64,000 nt of DNA from Candidatus Viridilinea mediisalina (GCF_002532535.1 NZ_NQWI01000010.1:1-64000), one strand, 5' to 3'. Shown: positions 7,928 through 16,886, counted from the stretch's first letter. Program-made: numbers and translations. The notes: a model not told the origin generated them from the sequence alone.

Positions 7928-9016
7928 ATGCCAAAAGTCCTCACCATCCTGGGCACACGCCCGGAGATTATCAAGCTTTCGCCGCTGATTCCGTTGCTCG
8001 TTGAGCGCTGCAACCATGTGCTGGTACATTCGGGGCAGCACTACTCCTACGATGTGGACGCCATCTTCTTTCAGGAACTGAACCTGCCTGCGCCGCACCA
8101 TGCTTTGGGGGTTGGCTCGGCCAGCCATGGTGAACAGACGGCACGCATTCTGGCGCGGCTCGAGCCGATTCTCTTCAGCGAGCAGCCCGATGCGGTGCTG
8201 GTGCAGGGTGACACGAATACCACCTTGGGGGGGGCGCTCTGCGCGAGTAAACTTGGCATTCCGGTGGTGCATCTCGAGGCGGGCGGGCGCTCTTTCAACC
8301 GCGCCATGCCCGAAGAGCAGAATCGCATTATTGTGGATCATATCTCGGCCCTGCTGCTCGCCGCTGATGCGATTGCCACCACCAACTTACGTAACGAGGG
8401 CTTGCCTGAAGCGAGCATTGCCACTATTGGCTCGACCGCGATTGATGCGGTGCTACGCAACCGCGAGCATGCCCAAAACTCGACCATTCTGGAGCAGTTT
8501 GAACTACGCGAACAGGACTACCTCTTGCTCACGCTGCACCGCGCCGAGAATACGATTCCTAGCGTGCTGCCCGGCATGGTTGAGGCGCTCAACGAACTTG
8601 CCGAAGCGTACACCATCGTCTTCCCGGTTCATCCGCGCACCGATGCAGCACTCAAGCAGCAGGGCTTGACGCTCTCGCCCAAATTGTGCCTGAGCAAGCC
8701 ACTAGGCTACCTCGACACCCTGCGGCTGATCGGCAGTGCCACCGCCGTCCTTACCGATTCTGGTGGCTTACAGGAAGAGGCGGGCGTATTGCAGACCCCC
8801 CTGCTCATTACGCGCAACGAGACCGAGTGGCGCTACTTGGTAGACGCTGGCTCGGCGGTGCTGATTGGCAATCGCAAAGCGGACATGCTCGCTGGTGCTG
8901 CCACCTGGCTCGCCCCGGCGGGCCTCGCGCAATTGCGTGCCCACCCCGCCCCCGTGCAGGCCGGTGCCGCCGAACAAGCCGCAGAGGCAATTCTGAAACT
9001 CATAGCCCGCGCTTGA
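7928..9016 (+). CDS. wecB: UDP-N-acetylglucosamine 2-epimerase (non-hydrolysing)
   Basis: 362 residues with family motifs GTRPEIIKLSPL near the N-terminus, QGDTNT, HLEAGGRS, EEQNRIIVDH, LTLHRAEN, VHPRT and TDSGGLQEEA. These are the UDP-binding and catalytic strings of the WecB/MnaA family, which interconverts UDP-GlcNAc and UDP-ManNAc. The length matches the family. GGCRS is usual where GGRS is found here, a minor difference. AAAGGA upstream of ATG 7928 supports the start. It supplies a ManNAc-type precursor, consistent with the surrounding glycan genes. The promoter predicted for pyruvate kinase overlaps its stop codon. Confidence 0.9.
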   Translation: MPKVLTILGTRPEIIKLSPLIPLLVERCNHVLVHSGQHYSYDVDAIFFQELNLPAPHHALGVGSASHGEQTARILARLEPILFSEQPDAVLVQGDTNTTLGGALCASKLGIPVVHLEAGGRSFNRAMPEEQNRIIVDHISALLLAADAIATTNLRNEGLPEASIATIGSTAIDAVLRNREHAQNSTILEQFELREQDYLLLTLHRAENTIPSVLPGMVEALNELAEAYTIVFPVHPRTDAALKQQGLTLSPKLCLSKPLGYLDTLRLIGSATAVLTDSGGLQEEAGVLQTPLLITRNETEWRYLVDAGSAVLIGNRKADMLAGAATWLAPAGLAQLRAHPAPVQAGAAEQAAEAILKLIARA

Positions 9017-9040
9017 CAGACCTGCGGAGCCTGCTACACT
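9013..9040 (+). promoter_or_regulatory. Predicted sigma-70 type promoter for pyk
   Basis: TTGACA (9013-9018) and TACACT (9035-9040) are separated by 16 bp. The first box overlaps the wecB stop. The resulting leader would be about 175 bases long and would contain the octamer tract. Confidence 0.6.
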
Positions 9041-9108
9041 TGCCCTCTGGGATGCGTGAGGCGAAGCGATGGAGAGGCGAAGCGGAGAGGCGAAGCCGTG
9101 GAGATTTC

Positions 9109-9180
9109 GCGTCCTCGCGTCCTCGCGCCTTCGCGTCCTCGCGTCCTCGCGTCCTCGCGTCCTCGCGTCCTCGCGTCCTC
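9109..9180 (+). repeat. Nine 8-bp units (GCGTCCTC) in the pyk leader
   Basis: Eight exact GCGTCCTC units and one variant (GCGCCTTC, third) stand in perfect register. They are preceded by GGCGAAGC-rich sequence (9059-9098) that can pair only partly with them. The tract lies between the predicted promoter and the pyk start. Confidence 0.9.
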
Positions 9181-9182
9181 AC

Positions 9183-9211
9183 AAACTGTAAAGTGTCTTG
9201 AAACCTTCCCT
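9183..9211. repeat. Solitary right end of element B
   Basis: TGAAACCTTCCCT at 9199-9211 matches the terminal repeat of element B, and the bases before it (ACTGTAAAGTGTC) match the inner edge of that element. No left end is present nearby. The pyk ribosome-binding site follows directly. Confidence 0.65.
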
Positions 9212-9221
9212 GAGGAGTTTT

Positions 9222-10655
9222 ATGCGGCGTACAAAGATCGTGGCTACACTTGGGCCTGCGAGCAGTAGCCCCGAACGGATTGCGGGTTTGATCCGTGCCG
9301 GTATGAATATCGTGCGTCTCAATTTTTCCCACGGAAGTCATGCCGACCACGCGCAACTGATTGCCGATGTGCGCCGGGCTGCCGCTGAGGCGGGACGACC
9401 AATTGCGATTTTGCAAGACCTGCAAGGCCCCAAGATTCGCACCGGCCCGCTGCTTGAAGGGCAACCCGTTGAGTTGCTGGTGGGGCAACGTTTTACCCTA
9501 ACGACCGAAGCGGTAGCGGGGACGGTTGAGCGGGTGAGTACGACCTATCAGGATCTTCCGCACGATGTGCGTACCCGTGACCGGATTTTGCTCTCTGATG
9601 GCTTGATTCAACTAGTTGTGGTCGAGCGCACTGCAACCGAAGTGATCACTGAGGTGGTTCACGGAGGGTGGTTGAAACCCAATCAGGGCATCAATCTGCC
9701 GGGGGTGCGCGTGAGTGCGGCGGCGGCGACGCCTAAAGATTTTGATGATCTGGCCTTTGGCTTGGCGCAGGGGGTAGATATTGTGGCCCTCTCGTTTGTC
9801 AGCCGGGCCGCCGATATTGTGGCGCTCAAGGAGGTTATTCGGCAGGCTGGACGGACTACTCCGGTGATTGCCAAGATCGAGCGCCCCGAAGCGCTCGAAG
9901 TGCTGCCCGAAATTCTGGCCGTTGCCGATGGGCTGATGGTTGCCCGTGGTGATCTCGGCGTCGAAATGGAACCCGAGCGCGTGCCTCTCGTGCAGAAGCA
10001 GTTGATTGATGCCGCGAATCGCGCTATGGTACCCGTGATTACCGCTACGCAGATGCTCGAATCGATGATCTACAACCCGCGCCCCACCCGCGCCGAAGCG
10101 AGCGATGTGGCCAACGCGATCATTGATGGCTCCGATGCGGTCATGCTCAGTGGCGAAACCGCCGCAGGCAGTTACCCGATTGAAGCGGTGCAGATGATGG
10201 CCCTGATTGCCGATGCGATTGAGGGACGGACGGCCTATAATGGGAGTGAAACCGCCAGTGCGAGTCCCCGTTGGGCCATTCCCGATGTTCACTCAACCCC
10301 GCGTGCCCTCGCCGATGCCGCATGTACGATTGCACGAACCCTGCCGGTGCGCGCAATCGCTGTCCTGACCCAGAGCGGCGCCAGCGCACGCATGGTCTCC
10401 CACTACCGCCCCCGCGTCCCGATTATTGCCCTCTGCCCCAGTGCAGAGACCGCCCGCCGTGCGAACCTCTACTGGGGTGTTCATCCAATCCAAATCCAGG
10501 TTGCCGACCGACTTGAAGATCTTGAGCGCCAGATCCAGCTTCTTCTCACCAACCAAGGGCTCATGCAGAGCGGCGATGCCCTCGTGCTTACTGGTGGCCA
10601 CCCCATCTATCGCTATGGGCCAACCAACTTTCTGAAAGTATTGGTTATGGAGTAG
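9222..10655 (+). CDS. pyk: Pyruvate kinase
   Basis: 477 residues; transfers phosphate from PEP to ADP in glycolysis. Visible family motifs are VRLNFSHG (31-38), QDLQGPKIR, the catalytic KIERPEAL, the Mg-binding MVARGDLGVE, ATQMLESM and DGSDAVMLSGETAAG, followed by the C-terminal alpha/beta domain with TQSGASAR. The extra C-terminal PEP-utiliser domain of some bacterial enzymes is absent. ATG 9222 follows GAGGAG at good spacing and gives the standard MRRTKIVATLGP start; the frame is open for eight codons upstream but those fall in element B. A reversing enzyme, pyruvate phosphate dikinase, is encoded at 23965. Confidence 0.97.
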   Translation: MRRTKIVATLGPASSSPERIAGLIRAGMNIVRLNFSHGSHADHAQLIADVRRAAAEAGRPIAILQDLQGPKIRTGPLLEGQPVELLVGQRFTLTTEAVAGTVERVSTTYQDLPHDVRTRDRILLSDGLIQLVVVERTATEVITEVVHGGWLKPNQGINLPGVRVSAAAATPKDFDDLAFGLAQGVDIVALSFVSRAADIVALKEVIRQAGRTTPVIAKIERPEALEVLPEILAVADGLMVARGDLGVEMEPERVPLVQKQLIDAANRAMVPVITATQMLESMIYNPRPTRAEASDVANAIIDGSDAVMLSGETAAGSYPIEAVQMMALIADAIEGRTAYNGSETASASPRWAIPDVHSTPRALADAACTIARTLPVRAIAVLTQSGASARMVSHYRPRVPIIALCPSAETARRANLYWGVHPIQIQVADRLEDLERQIQLLLTNQGLMQSGDALVLTGGHPIYRYGPTNFLKVLVME

Positions 10656-10697
10656 AGCATGCGTAGGCATAGGCAATAGAGCAAAACGAGAGGCATT

Positions 10698-11288
10698 GTG
10701 CGTAGTCTTCCCAATCTCCTTGGTCTCTTCCGCATTGTTACAACACCGCTGCTCTTTGGGCTGATTTTGATGGCCGATCCGGTGGCCGATATGGCCGCGA
10801 TTGCCCTGCTGCTCCTTATGGCGCTCAGCGATATAGCCGATGGCAAGATTGCCCGGCGTATGCAGGTGGTGTCACCCTTCGGCGTCTTTCTTGATACGAT
10901 TAGCGACAAAATCTTTGTCGTTGGCGCTCTGCTGCCCATGGTGCAACTCGGGATGCTGCCTGGGTGGGTTGCCTTTGTGATCATTGTGCGCGAATTTGTC
11001 ATCTCCGGGCTACGCTCCTTTGCCGCCGCCGAAGGGGTCGTTATTGCCGCAGGCAAACTTGGGAAGCAGAAATTGACCATCACGGTCACCGCGCTAATCT
11101 GGCGCTTGCTTGCGTCTAGTGCAGAACGGGGGGGCTTGATGGGAACTATGTTTGGTGGCATACTCGTGCCGCCCTTGCAACTCTGGCCCATCGTTATGGG
11201 CCTAGCCCTGATCTGGACAGTCGCCTCGGCACTGGAGTATCTGCGCCACGCTTGGCCGCTCCTGCGCCGCAGTTGGGAGCCGAGGTAA
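10698..11288 (+). CDS. pgsA: CDP-diacylglycerol-glycerol-3-phosphate 3-phosphatidyltransferase
   Basis: 196-residue membrane protein with an intact CDP-alcohol phosphotransferase motif: Asp45-x2-Asp48-Gly49-x2-Ala52-Arg53-x8-Gly62-x3-Asp66-x3-Asp70. Several hydrophobic segments surround it. It makes phosphatidylglycerophosphate, the first committed step to phosphatidylglycerol. The start is GTG 10698 after GAGAGG. It lies 42 bp after pyk and may share its transcript. A long tract of heptamers follows the stop. Confidence 0.92.
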   Translation: MRSLPNLLGLFRIVTTPLLFGLILMADPVADMAAIALLLLMALSDIADGKIARRMQVVSPFGVFLDTISDKIFVVGALLPMVQLGMLPGWVAFVIIVREFVISGLRSFAAAEGVVIAAGKLGKQKLTITVTALIWRLLASSAERGGLMGTMFGGILVPPLQLWPIVMGLALIWTVASALEYLRHAWPLLRRSWEPR

Positions 11289-11290
11289 AT

Positions 11291-11455
11291 TAGAAAGTAG
11301 GGTGTAGGAAGCAGGAAGTAGGATGTAGGGAGCAGGAAGCAGGAAGCAGGAAACAGGAAACAGGAAGCAGGAAACAGGAAGCAGGAAGCAGGGTGCATCC
11401 TGATGCTTTCAGGCTATTTCCTATTTCCTATTTCCTATTTCCCATTTCCTATTTT
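11291..11455 (+). repeat. Two heptamer tracts in opposing sense
   Basis: Fifteen 7-bp units of the CAGGAAG/CAGGAAA type run from 11291 to 11395. After an 18-bp spacer, six CTATTTC-type units run from 11414 to 11455. The second tract is roughly complementary to the first (CAGGAAA against TTTCCTA), so the transcript could form a long imperfect hairpin after pgsA. Confidence 0.9.
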
Positions 11456-11520
11456 CTACGTACTAAGTGGTACAATGAATCACAAGCGACTGCCCAGACC
11501 TGAATAAGCAAAGGATCATC

Positions 11521-11733
11521 ATGCAGACCAAGCAGTATACCGTGCCCGCGATCTCGTGCCAACATTGTGTGCGTGCTGTTACCGAAGAGGTGCAGAAGCT
11601 TGCAGGCGTGCAAGCCGTGCGCGTTGATCTCCCCACCAAGGTTGTGACGGTTGAACATAGCGATGCTTGTAGCTCCGCTGCGATTGTTGCTGCGATTAAC
11701 GAAGCGGGCTACGATGAGGTTGTGCAACATTGA
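11521..11733 (+). CDS. copZ: Copper chaperone (heavy-metal-associated domain)
   Basis: 70 residues forming a single HMA domain with the metal-binding motif SCQHC (Cys13 and Cys16), flanked by the beta-alpha-beta pattern of the family and ending in AINEAGYDEV. It binds Cu(I) in the cytoplasm and passes it to the P-type ATPase encoded at 11970. AAAGGA precedes ATG 11521. The 236-bp space to the ATPase gene holds element C and element A copies, so the two genes may be co-transcribed through them or separately expressed. Confidence 0.92.
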   Translation: MQTKQYTVPAISCQHCVRAVTEEVQKLAGVQAVRVDLPTKVVTVEHSDACSSAAIVAAINEAGYDEVVQH

Positions 11734-11757
11734 GGCGTGAGGCGGAGAGGCGGAGGC

Positions 11758-11803
11758 AGAGGTACAGAGAATTTTACCACAGAGGCACCGAGAACACAGA
11801 GGA
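11758..11803. repeat. Element C, single arm
   Basis: A forward arm (TTTTACCACAGAGGCACCGA and flanks) after copZ. The opposite arm lies at 14475-14520, on the far side of copA, so the two arms bracket that gene in inverted orientation. Confidence 0.8.
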
Positions 11804-11809
11804 TAATTA

Positions 11810-11901
11810 AGAAGCTGTCTGAAAAGTCGAGGGGCACAAGCTGGAGTGCCGGCTTTAGCCGGCACTCCAACGCCAGTTCACAGAATTTCCAGATAGCCTC
11901 T
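11810..11901. repeat. Element A, copy 2 (short form)
   Basis: It has the same ends as copy 1 but only a 28-bp inner palindrome (about 11842-11869), as though one half of the 42-bp palindrome were lost symmetrically. Confidence 0.85.
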
Positions 11902-11969
11902 AAGATGCTTCTGTTCCCCTGTTCCTCTGTTCCTCTGCTACTCCCCTGTTCTTCCTAGAATTAAAGACC

Positions 11970-14321
11970 ATGAAGGATCAAGAGTTAACCCTGCCCATCA
12001 CTGGCATGACCTGCGCCTCATGCTCGGCGCGGGTCGAGAAGGTACTGCGGAAACAGCCGGGGGTGTTGTCGGCCCAAGTGAATTTGGCGAGCGAACAGGC
12101 TACGGTCGTCTATGAGCCAACAAGTGTGGGCTATGCCGAGTTGAAGGCCGCAGTTGAGGCGGCGGGCTATGGCGTGATTGAGGCGACAGGCCACGATCCG
12201 GCAGAAGCTGAGGATGTCGAAGCGGCGGCCCGCGCCCACGAGTTGGCCCATAAGCGCCACCAGTTGCTGGTGGCAATTGTCTGTGGCTTGCCCCTGTTTG
12301 TGTTAGCCATGAGCCGCGATTTTGGCTTTTTGGCCCCCTGGATGGTGCCTGCCGGTGCGGCGATGCTTGAGCAAATGCATGGCGCTTCGATGGCTATGAT
12401 GATGGAAAAGGTGCCCGCTCGCTATGATCTGCTCAATTGGCTCTTCCTGCTGCTCGCCACGCCTGTGCAGTTCTACAGTGGGGCCGATTTCTACCGCAAT
12501 GCCTGGAAGGCGCTCAAGGCCCGTACCGCCAATATGGATTCGCTGATTGCTATGGGGACTTCGGCGGCCTATTTCTATAGTCTGGCCCTCCTGCTCACTA
12601 GTGCGCCCGGTCATGTCTACTTCGAGACCGCTGCGGTGATTATTGCCCTTGTGCTCGTCGGTAAGTACATGGAGTCGCGGGCGAAAAGCCAGACGAGTGC
12701 GGCAATTAAGACCCTGATTGGGCTGCAACCCAAGACGGCCCGTGTGGTGCGTGGCGGCCAAGAAGTAGATGTGCCGGTGGCTGATGTGAGCGTGGGCGAA
12801 ATCGTAGTCGTTCGTCCTGGCGAGAAGATTCCTGTGGATGGAGTCATTGTTGAGGGTAGCTCCAGCGTTGATGAGAGTATGCTCACCGGCGAGAGTATGC
12901 CGGTCGAGAAGCACTCCGGCGATACGGTCGTGGGGGCGAGCATCAACCGCAGTGGTAGCTTCCAACTACGGGCTACGCGGGTGGGGCGCGAAACCGCCCT
13001 GGCCCAGATTATTCGCCTGGTGCAAGAGGCGCAAGGCAGCCGCGCCCCCGTACAGCGCCTCGTTGATTATGTGGCGAGCATCTTTGTGCCAGCAGTGATT
13101 CTCTTTGCTACCGCCACCTTCCTCGTCTGGTTGTTCTTGGGCGGGGTTGGCTTGACCAAGGCGCTCATCTTTGCTGTGGCCGTCTTGGTGATCGCCTGTC
13201 CCTGTGCCCTCGGCTTGGCCACCCCCACGGCCATTATGGTTGGCACAGGGGTTGGGGCAACACGCGGGATTCTGATCAAGAACGCCGAGAGTCTTGAGCG
13301 GGCGAGTGCCTTGCAGACGGTGATCCTCGATAAGACCGGCACGATTACCGAGGGCAAGCCTGCCGTCACCGATGTGGTACCACTGCAATCTGTGGGTGCT
13401 ACGCCGCAGACGCTGCTGGTAGGCGGCAATGGCGGGACTGGTGAACCGCTTGCGCCCGATGCTTGGCTGCTCTACCTCGCTGCCAGCGCCGAGAGCCGCA
13501 GTGAACATCCCTTGGGCGAGGCCATTGTGCGTGCCGCCCAAGCCCAAGGCTTAAGCCTGAGTCGTCCGACACGCTTCAATGCGATCACGGGGGCGGGCAT
13601 CGAGGCTGAAGTGGATGGCCACGCGCTGCTAGTCGGCACACCACGGCTGATGGCCGAACGCGGTGTGGCTTTGGGTCCCCTGGCAGCCGACATTGAGCGC
13701 CTGCAGGCCGAAGGTAAAACGGCGATGCTGGTGGCCGCCGATGGCGCAGTTCTGGGGGTACTCGCGGTTGCCGATACGGTACGGCCTACCTCGGCGGCAG
13801 CCATTGCAGCCCTCCGTGCCCAAGGGATTGAAGTGGCCATGCTGACGGGCGACAACGAGCGTACCGCTGCCGCGATTGCCCAGCAGGTCGGGGTGGATCG
13901 CGTGCTGGCCGAAGTGCGCCCCGAAGATAAAGCCAACGAAGTCCGACGGCTCCAGAGCGAAGGCCGCGTGGTTGCCATGGTTGGCGACGGCATCAACGAT
14001 GCTCCGGCCCTGGCCCAGGCAGATGTGGGCATTGCCATTGGCACAGGCACCGACGTTGCAATAGAGGCGGCGGCTGTGACCCTGATGCGCGGCGATCTCA
14101 ACGGCGTGCCCCAAGCAATTGGCCTCAGCAAAGCAACCATGCGAACCATCCGCTGGAACCTCTTCTGGGCCTTTATCTACAATGTCATGCTCATCCCCGT
14201 GGCCGCCGGTGTCTTCTACCCCTTCACCGGCTTGCAGCTCGACCCCATGCTCGCTGCGGGGGCTATGGCTTTCAGTTCGGTCTTTGTGGTGAGCAATTCG
14301 CTGCGCTTGCGGAGGTTTTGA
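11970..14321 (+). CDS. copA: Cu(I)-exporting P1B-type ATPase
   Basis: 783 residues. One N-terminal HMA domain carries the GMTCASC metal site (Cys15, Cys18). It is followed by transmembrane helices, the TGES actuator motif, the intramembrane CPC metal site (residues 410-412 in [11 protein letters not shown]), the phosphorylated Asp454 in DKTGT, a conserved HP in SEHPLGEA, and the hinge motif [10 protein letters not shown]. This set is diagnostic of CopA-type copper exporters. It pumps cytoplasmic Cu(I) out, receiving metal from the CopZ-like protein upstream. Family members often have two HMA domains; here there is one. No CueR- or CsoR-like regulator gene is present nearby. Confidence 0.95.
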   Translation: MKDQELTLPITGMTCASCSARVEKVLRKQPGVLSAQVNLASEQATVVYEPTSVGYAELKAAVEAAGYGVIEATGHDPAEAEDVEAAARAHELAHKRHQLLVAIVCGLPLFVLAMSRDFGFLAPWMVPAGAAMLEQMHGASMAMMMEKVPARYDLLNWLFLLLATPVQFYSGADFYRNAWKALKARTANMDSLIAMGTSAAYFYSLALLLTSAPGHVYFETAAVIIALVLVGKYMESRAKSQTSAAIKTLIGLQPKTARVVRGGQEVDVPVADVSVGEIVVVRPGEKIPVDGVIVEGSSSVDESMLTGESMPVEKHSGDTVVGASINRSGSFQLRATRVGRETALAQIIRLVQEAQGSRAPVQRLVDYVASIFVPAVILFATATFLVWLFLGGVGLTKALIFAVAVLVIACPCALGLATPTAIMVGTGVGATRGILIKNAESLERASALQTVILDKTGTITEGKPAVTDVVPLQSVGATPQTLLVGGNGGTGEPLAPDAWLLYLAASAESRSEHPLGEAIVRAAQAQGLSLSRPTRFNAITGAGIEAEVDGHALLVGTPRLMAERGVALGPLAADIERLQAEGKTAMLVAADGAVLGVLAVADTVRPTSAAAIAALRAQGIEVAMLTGDNERTAAAIAQQVGVDRVLAEVRPEDKANEVRRLQSEGRVVAMVGDGINDAPALAQADVGIAIGTGTDVAIEAAAVTLMRGDLNGVPQAIGLSKATMRTIRWNLFWAFIYNVMLIPVAAGVFYPFTGLQLDPMLAAGAMAFSSVFVVSNSLRLRRF

Positions 14322-14370
14322 GAGGTACAAAGCTATTTGTTAGCGCGAAGAAGCCCTGGGCCGCGCCGCT

Positions 14371-14475
14371 GGCGCGGTGGTTTCGACAGGCTCAACCACC
14401 GAGCCAGCGGCGCGGTGGCTTCGACAGGCTCAACCACCGAGCCAGCGGCGCGGTGGCTGAGCTTGTCGAAGCCAC
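14371..14475. repeat. Dispersed element D, copy 1
   Basis: Two direct units built on GGTTTCGACAGGCTCAACC or GGCTTCGACAGGCTCAACC separated by CGAGCCAGCGGCGCGG, then one unit in the opposite sense (GGCTGAGCTTGTCGAAGCC). The same plan, direct units then one inverted unit, recurs at 43631-43750 and 62298-62385; a lone unit is at 42613-42640. Confidence 0.88.
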
Positions 14476-14520
14476 CTCTGTGTCCTCGGTGCCTCTGTGG
14501 TGAAAACTCTGTATCTCTTC
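14475..14520. repeat. Element C, single reverse arm
   Basis: CTCTGTGTCCTCGGTGCCTC and flanks, the opposite arm to that at 11758-11803. It lies between the converging copA and M14 peptidase genes. Confidence 0.8.
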
Positions 14521-14527
14521 TCGACTC

Positions 14528-15907
14528 TCACCGCACCATTTGGGCTGCGTTGGGTTGCTGCAACTCCTCTAGGGCCAGTGTACGCACGCCCAGGGGTTTG
14601 AGCTGGACGCCCGTTTCTGCAGTGTAGCTGAAGAGGGCACGTTCAAAATATTGGAGCGTGCGCGGCTGCTCAGAGTTGCTGTTGTCTTGGAAAGGGTGGG
14701 AGAGGGGCAAGCCAAAGACGGTTAGCCCGCCACCACGCAGCCAGAAGCTGCGCATGTTGCCATTGATGCTGTAGCCGGTTTCGGGGAAAAAGATGCCTTC
14801 GCTTGGTGGCTGCTCATGGGGCGTGCGCGCCCCTGCGCCACCATAGGCTAGCCCTTCGGCTGCCGCTACGCCCAGTGGTTCGGGTTGGACGTAGAGCAGC
14901 GTATCGCGTTGAGCATGCTGTAGGCCAATGCGGACATGCTGGAACGTCTGGCTGACGCCGGTCGCGCTGCTGCGGGCCGGTTCGATGGGCACGCCGAAAC
15001 GCTCTTCGCCGCCGAGGGCGCGCCAGTAGCGGTAGATGGTTGCGGGGACAGGCACGCCCGCTACTTCGCCATCTTCGGGCAAGGGGAGCAGTTCATCGGC
15101 TTGGTCTAGGACGGCACTGAGTGCTGCAAGATTCTCCTCAAACTCGATCTGGTCGCCAGTGACCAATTCTGGCGTAATTGCAGCAATACCCAGACCACCG
15201 GCCCAATCATGCATCCCGCCGGTAATATGGTAGAACGGCCAGTAGCGGCTATAGTTGTAGCCCGCAGCTTCAGCATAGACCTCAGCGAGGCGAATGGAGG
15301 GTTGGTGTTCACATGCAGCGGGGAAGACCAAGCCGGCATTGGAGTGCAGAAAGATCGCCCCGGCAGCATCAATCAGGAAAGCGCGCACCAGTTGCGATTC
15401 GACCTGTGAATCGGGGTAGGGGCCACCTGTATCGGAGATAAAGCCATAGGCCCCTTGCACGGTGATCTGCCAATCATTTTCCGGGCAGGCGTCAATGTTG
15501 GTGTTCATGTTGCGATTGAGGTCAACCCCAGCCGCATCGAAGCGCCAACCGATAGCCATGCCATCGGGATTCACCGTGGGAATAAGAAAGAGACGCACCG
15601 AATCTGGCACCAACTCAGGGTGGGCGCGCAGATGCTCAATCAAAGCCAGCGTCAGACGGTAGGTATTGGCCTCGGGCGCACCATGGGTATTGCCAACAAC
15701 CACGAGCTTGCGTGGGCCAGTGCCAAACTGCACGGCACTAATCGGACGGCCTTGGGCCGAATAGCCAACAATGAATTCACGCGGCGCAGCAGCCGTTGCG
15801 CTGGCCTGCGGTACCGGAGCGGCAGCAAACACAAAGCCGCCTAGCAGCAGCATAAGCAGGCTGCACATGAGCAGCAGGTTGCGTAGAGGGGCAGCATGGT
15901 GAACCAT
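14528..15907 (-). CDS. Secreted M14-family zinc carboxypeptidase-like protein
   Basis: 459 residues beginning with a signal peptide (LLLMCSLLMLLLGGFVFAAA). The peptidase part shows the metal ligands in GNTHGAPEANTYR (His-x2-Glu), the substrate-binding VNPDG and DLNRN strings, a third ligand candidate in IFLHSNAG and a possible catalytic Glu in ITPELVTGD. From about residue 300 there is a separate domain ending in FPETGYSI...FWLRGGGLTVFGLPLS, of a kind common at the ends of Chloroflexota exported proteins. It probably trims peptides or murein peptides outside the membrane. Another M14 protein is encoded at 39839 but lacks a signal peptide. Confidence 0.82.
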   Translation of the reverse strand: MVHHAAPLRNLLLMCSLLMLLLGGFVFAAAPVPQASATAAAPREFIVGYSAQGRPISAVQFGTGPRKLVVVGNTHGAPEANTYRLTLALIEHLRAHPELVPDSVRLFLIPTVNPDGMAIGWRFDAAGVDLNRNMNTNIDACPENDWQITVQGAYGFISDTGGPYPDSQVESQLVRAFLIDAAGAIFLHSNAGLVFPAACEHQPSIRLAEVYAEAAGYNYSRYWPFYHITGGMHDWAGGLGIAAITPELVTGDQIEFEENLAALSAVLDQADELLPLPEDGEVAGVPVPATIYRYWRALGGEERFGVPIEPARSSATGVSQTFQHVRIGLQHAQRDTLLYVQPEPLGVAAAEGLAYGGAGARTPHEQPPSEGIFFPETGYSINGNMRSFWLRGGGLTVFGLPLSHPFQDNSNSEQPRTLQYFERALFSYTAETGVQLKPLGVRTLALEELQQPNAAQMVR

Positions 15908-15942
15908 GGGGAATACTTTCTGGTATAGGCATCTCTTTGCTC

Positions 15943-16080
15943 AGGGAAGGTTTCAGAAAGGGGTTTTCAGCTTTACCGTCGTAGTGCCAACTTTAGTCGG
16001 CATCCGAGGGCTGCCTGTGACCTCAGCCGACTAAAGTCGGCACTACCTAATAGCGCATAAAGTGTCCTAAAACCATCCCT
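15943..16080. repeat. Element B, copy 2
   Basis: Ends AGGGAAGGTTTCA (15943-15955) and AAAACCATCCCT (16069-16080) with inner inverted arms carrying ACTTTAGTCGGC and CCGACTAAAGT. It lies upstream of the M14 peptidase gene. Confidence 0.87.
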
Positions 16081-16119
16081 ATAGGGTAACACTATACCAT
16101 AGTGACAACGAAACCACGT

Positions 16120-16270
16120 ATCGTTCCAGAGAAAACGCACAAGACCCGGCGTTTTACGCCGGGTCTTGCCGAGTACGTGTCCCCGTGCTCTGTCGTGCCT
16201 CGCCGAACAACGCTCAGAGCTTCGGTTTCTGTTTCATCCGGCCTGCCCCCGCCGGATGCTGAATTTATCT
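16120..16270. other. Hairpin-rich gene-less stretch
   Basis: Within the 534-bp space between the M14 and HRDC genes there is a strong hairpin at 16141-16167 (AAGACCCGGCG-TTTTA-CGCCGGGTCTT), a possible stem GCTCTG/CAGAGC at about 16189-16219, and a CATCCGGC/GCCGGATG stem around 16234-16259. Read on the minus strand the first hairpin is followed by GTGCGTTTTCTC, which would suit a terminator of a short RNA or of a minus-strand transcript. No reading frame of interest is present. I do not recognise a known RNA family. Confidence 0.45.
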
Positions 16271-16441
16271 TAGCGTATTTTTTGGCCTTTTGCAATGGTT
16301 CTTTGGGGTGAACACGTACTACTACCACTAGCAAATAGAGCCAATATGACGAATTTTTGCCCAAAAGCGTAACTTTTCGCCCCTTGCAACGGTACATGAG
16401 TAAGGAACCTTTTTTTGCCCCTGTGGGAAAGGAGTTGTACC

Positions 16442-16837
16442 GTGCGTTGTCGTCACTTTACCCTACGTCGCCACCCCCGTTATGCCCAGGAGGATGCCGA
16501 TCAGTTGAACGAATTTTTGCGCCAAGTGAGTGTCTATACTGTGCAGAGTAGCAATAGCGAAGCAGGCTGCTGGTCGGTCCTGGTCTTCTATGAAGAGGGT
16601 AATGATCCAGAGCGCCCGGTGAATATGGATGCAGGACAGGCGGACTCTGAGCTACTCAGCAGCGAAGAGCAGCAGACCTACGCGCAACTCCAGACGTGGC
16701 GCAAACAGCGGGCGCAACTCAAGGAGTGTCCTGCCGATTTTTTGGTTGACGATAGCACCTTGAACACGATTGCCCGCAACTATATGTCGCCTGCATTGGC
16801 CGGGAAGTTGGCCCGTGAAGGGGATAGCGAGAACTAG
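16442..16837 (+). CDS. Small HRDC-domain protein
   Basis: 131 residues starting at GTG 16442, chosen because AAAGGAG lies at good spacing in front of it; a TTG nine codons upstream is open but has no such site. The N-terminal half (VRCRHFTLRRHPR...) looks like a small alpha/beta fold and is not recognised. The C-terminal half, from LLSSEEQQTYAQLQTWRKQ through CPADFLVDDSTLNTIARNY, matches the pattern of the HRDC (helicase and RNase D C-terminal) domain, a nucleic-acid-binding helical bundle. Here no helicase or nuclease domain is attached. A stand-alone HRDC protein probably acts as an adaptor or nucleic-acid binder (inference). Confidence 0.75.
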   Translation: MRCRHFTLRRHPRYAQEDADQLNEFLRQVSVYTVQSSNSEAGCWSVLVFYEEGNDPERPVNMDAGQADSELLSSEEQQTYAQLQTWRKQRAQLKECPADFLVDDSTLNTIARNYMSPALAGKLAREGDSEN

Positions 16838-16886
16838 TTGGCTGATCTGGTAAGATATGGTTGATTGATGCTTCGCCCCAAACCAT

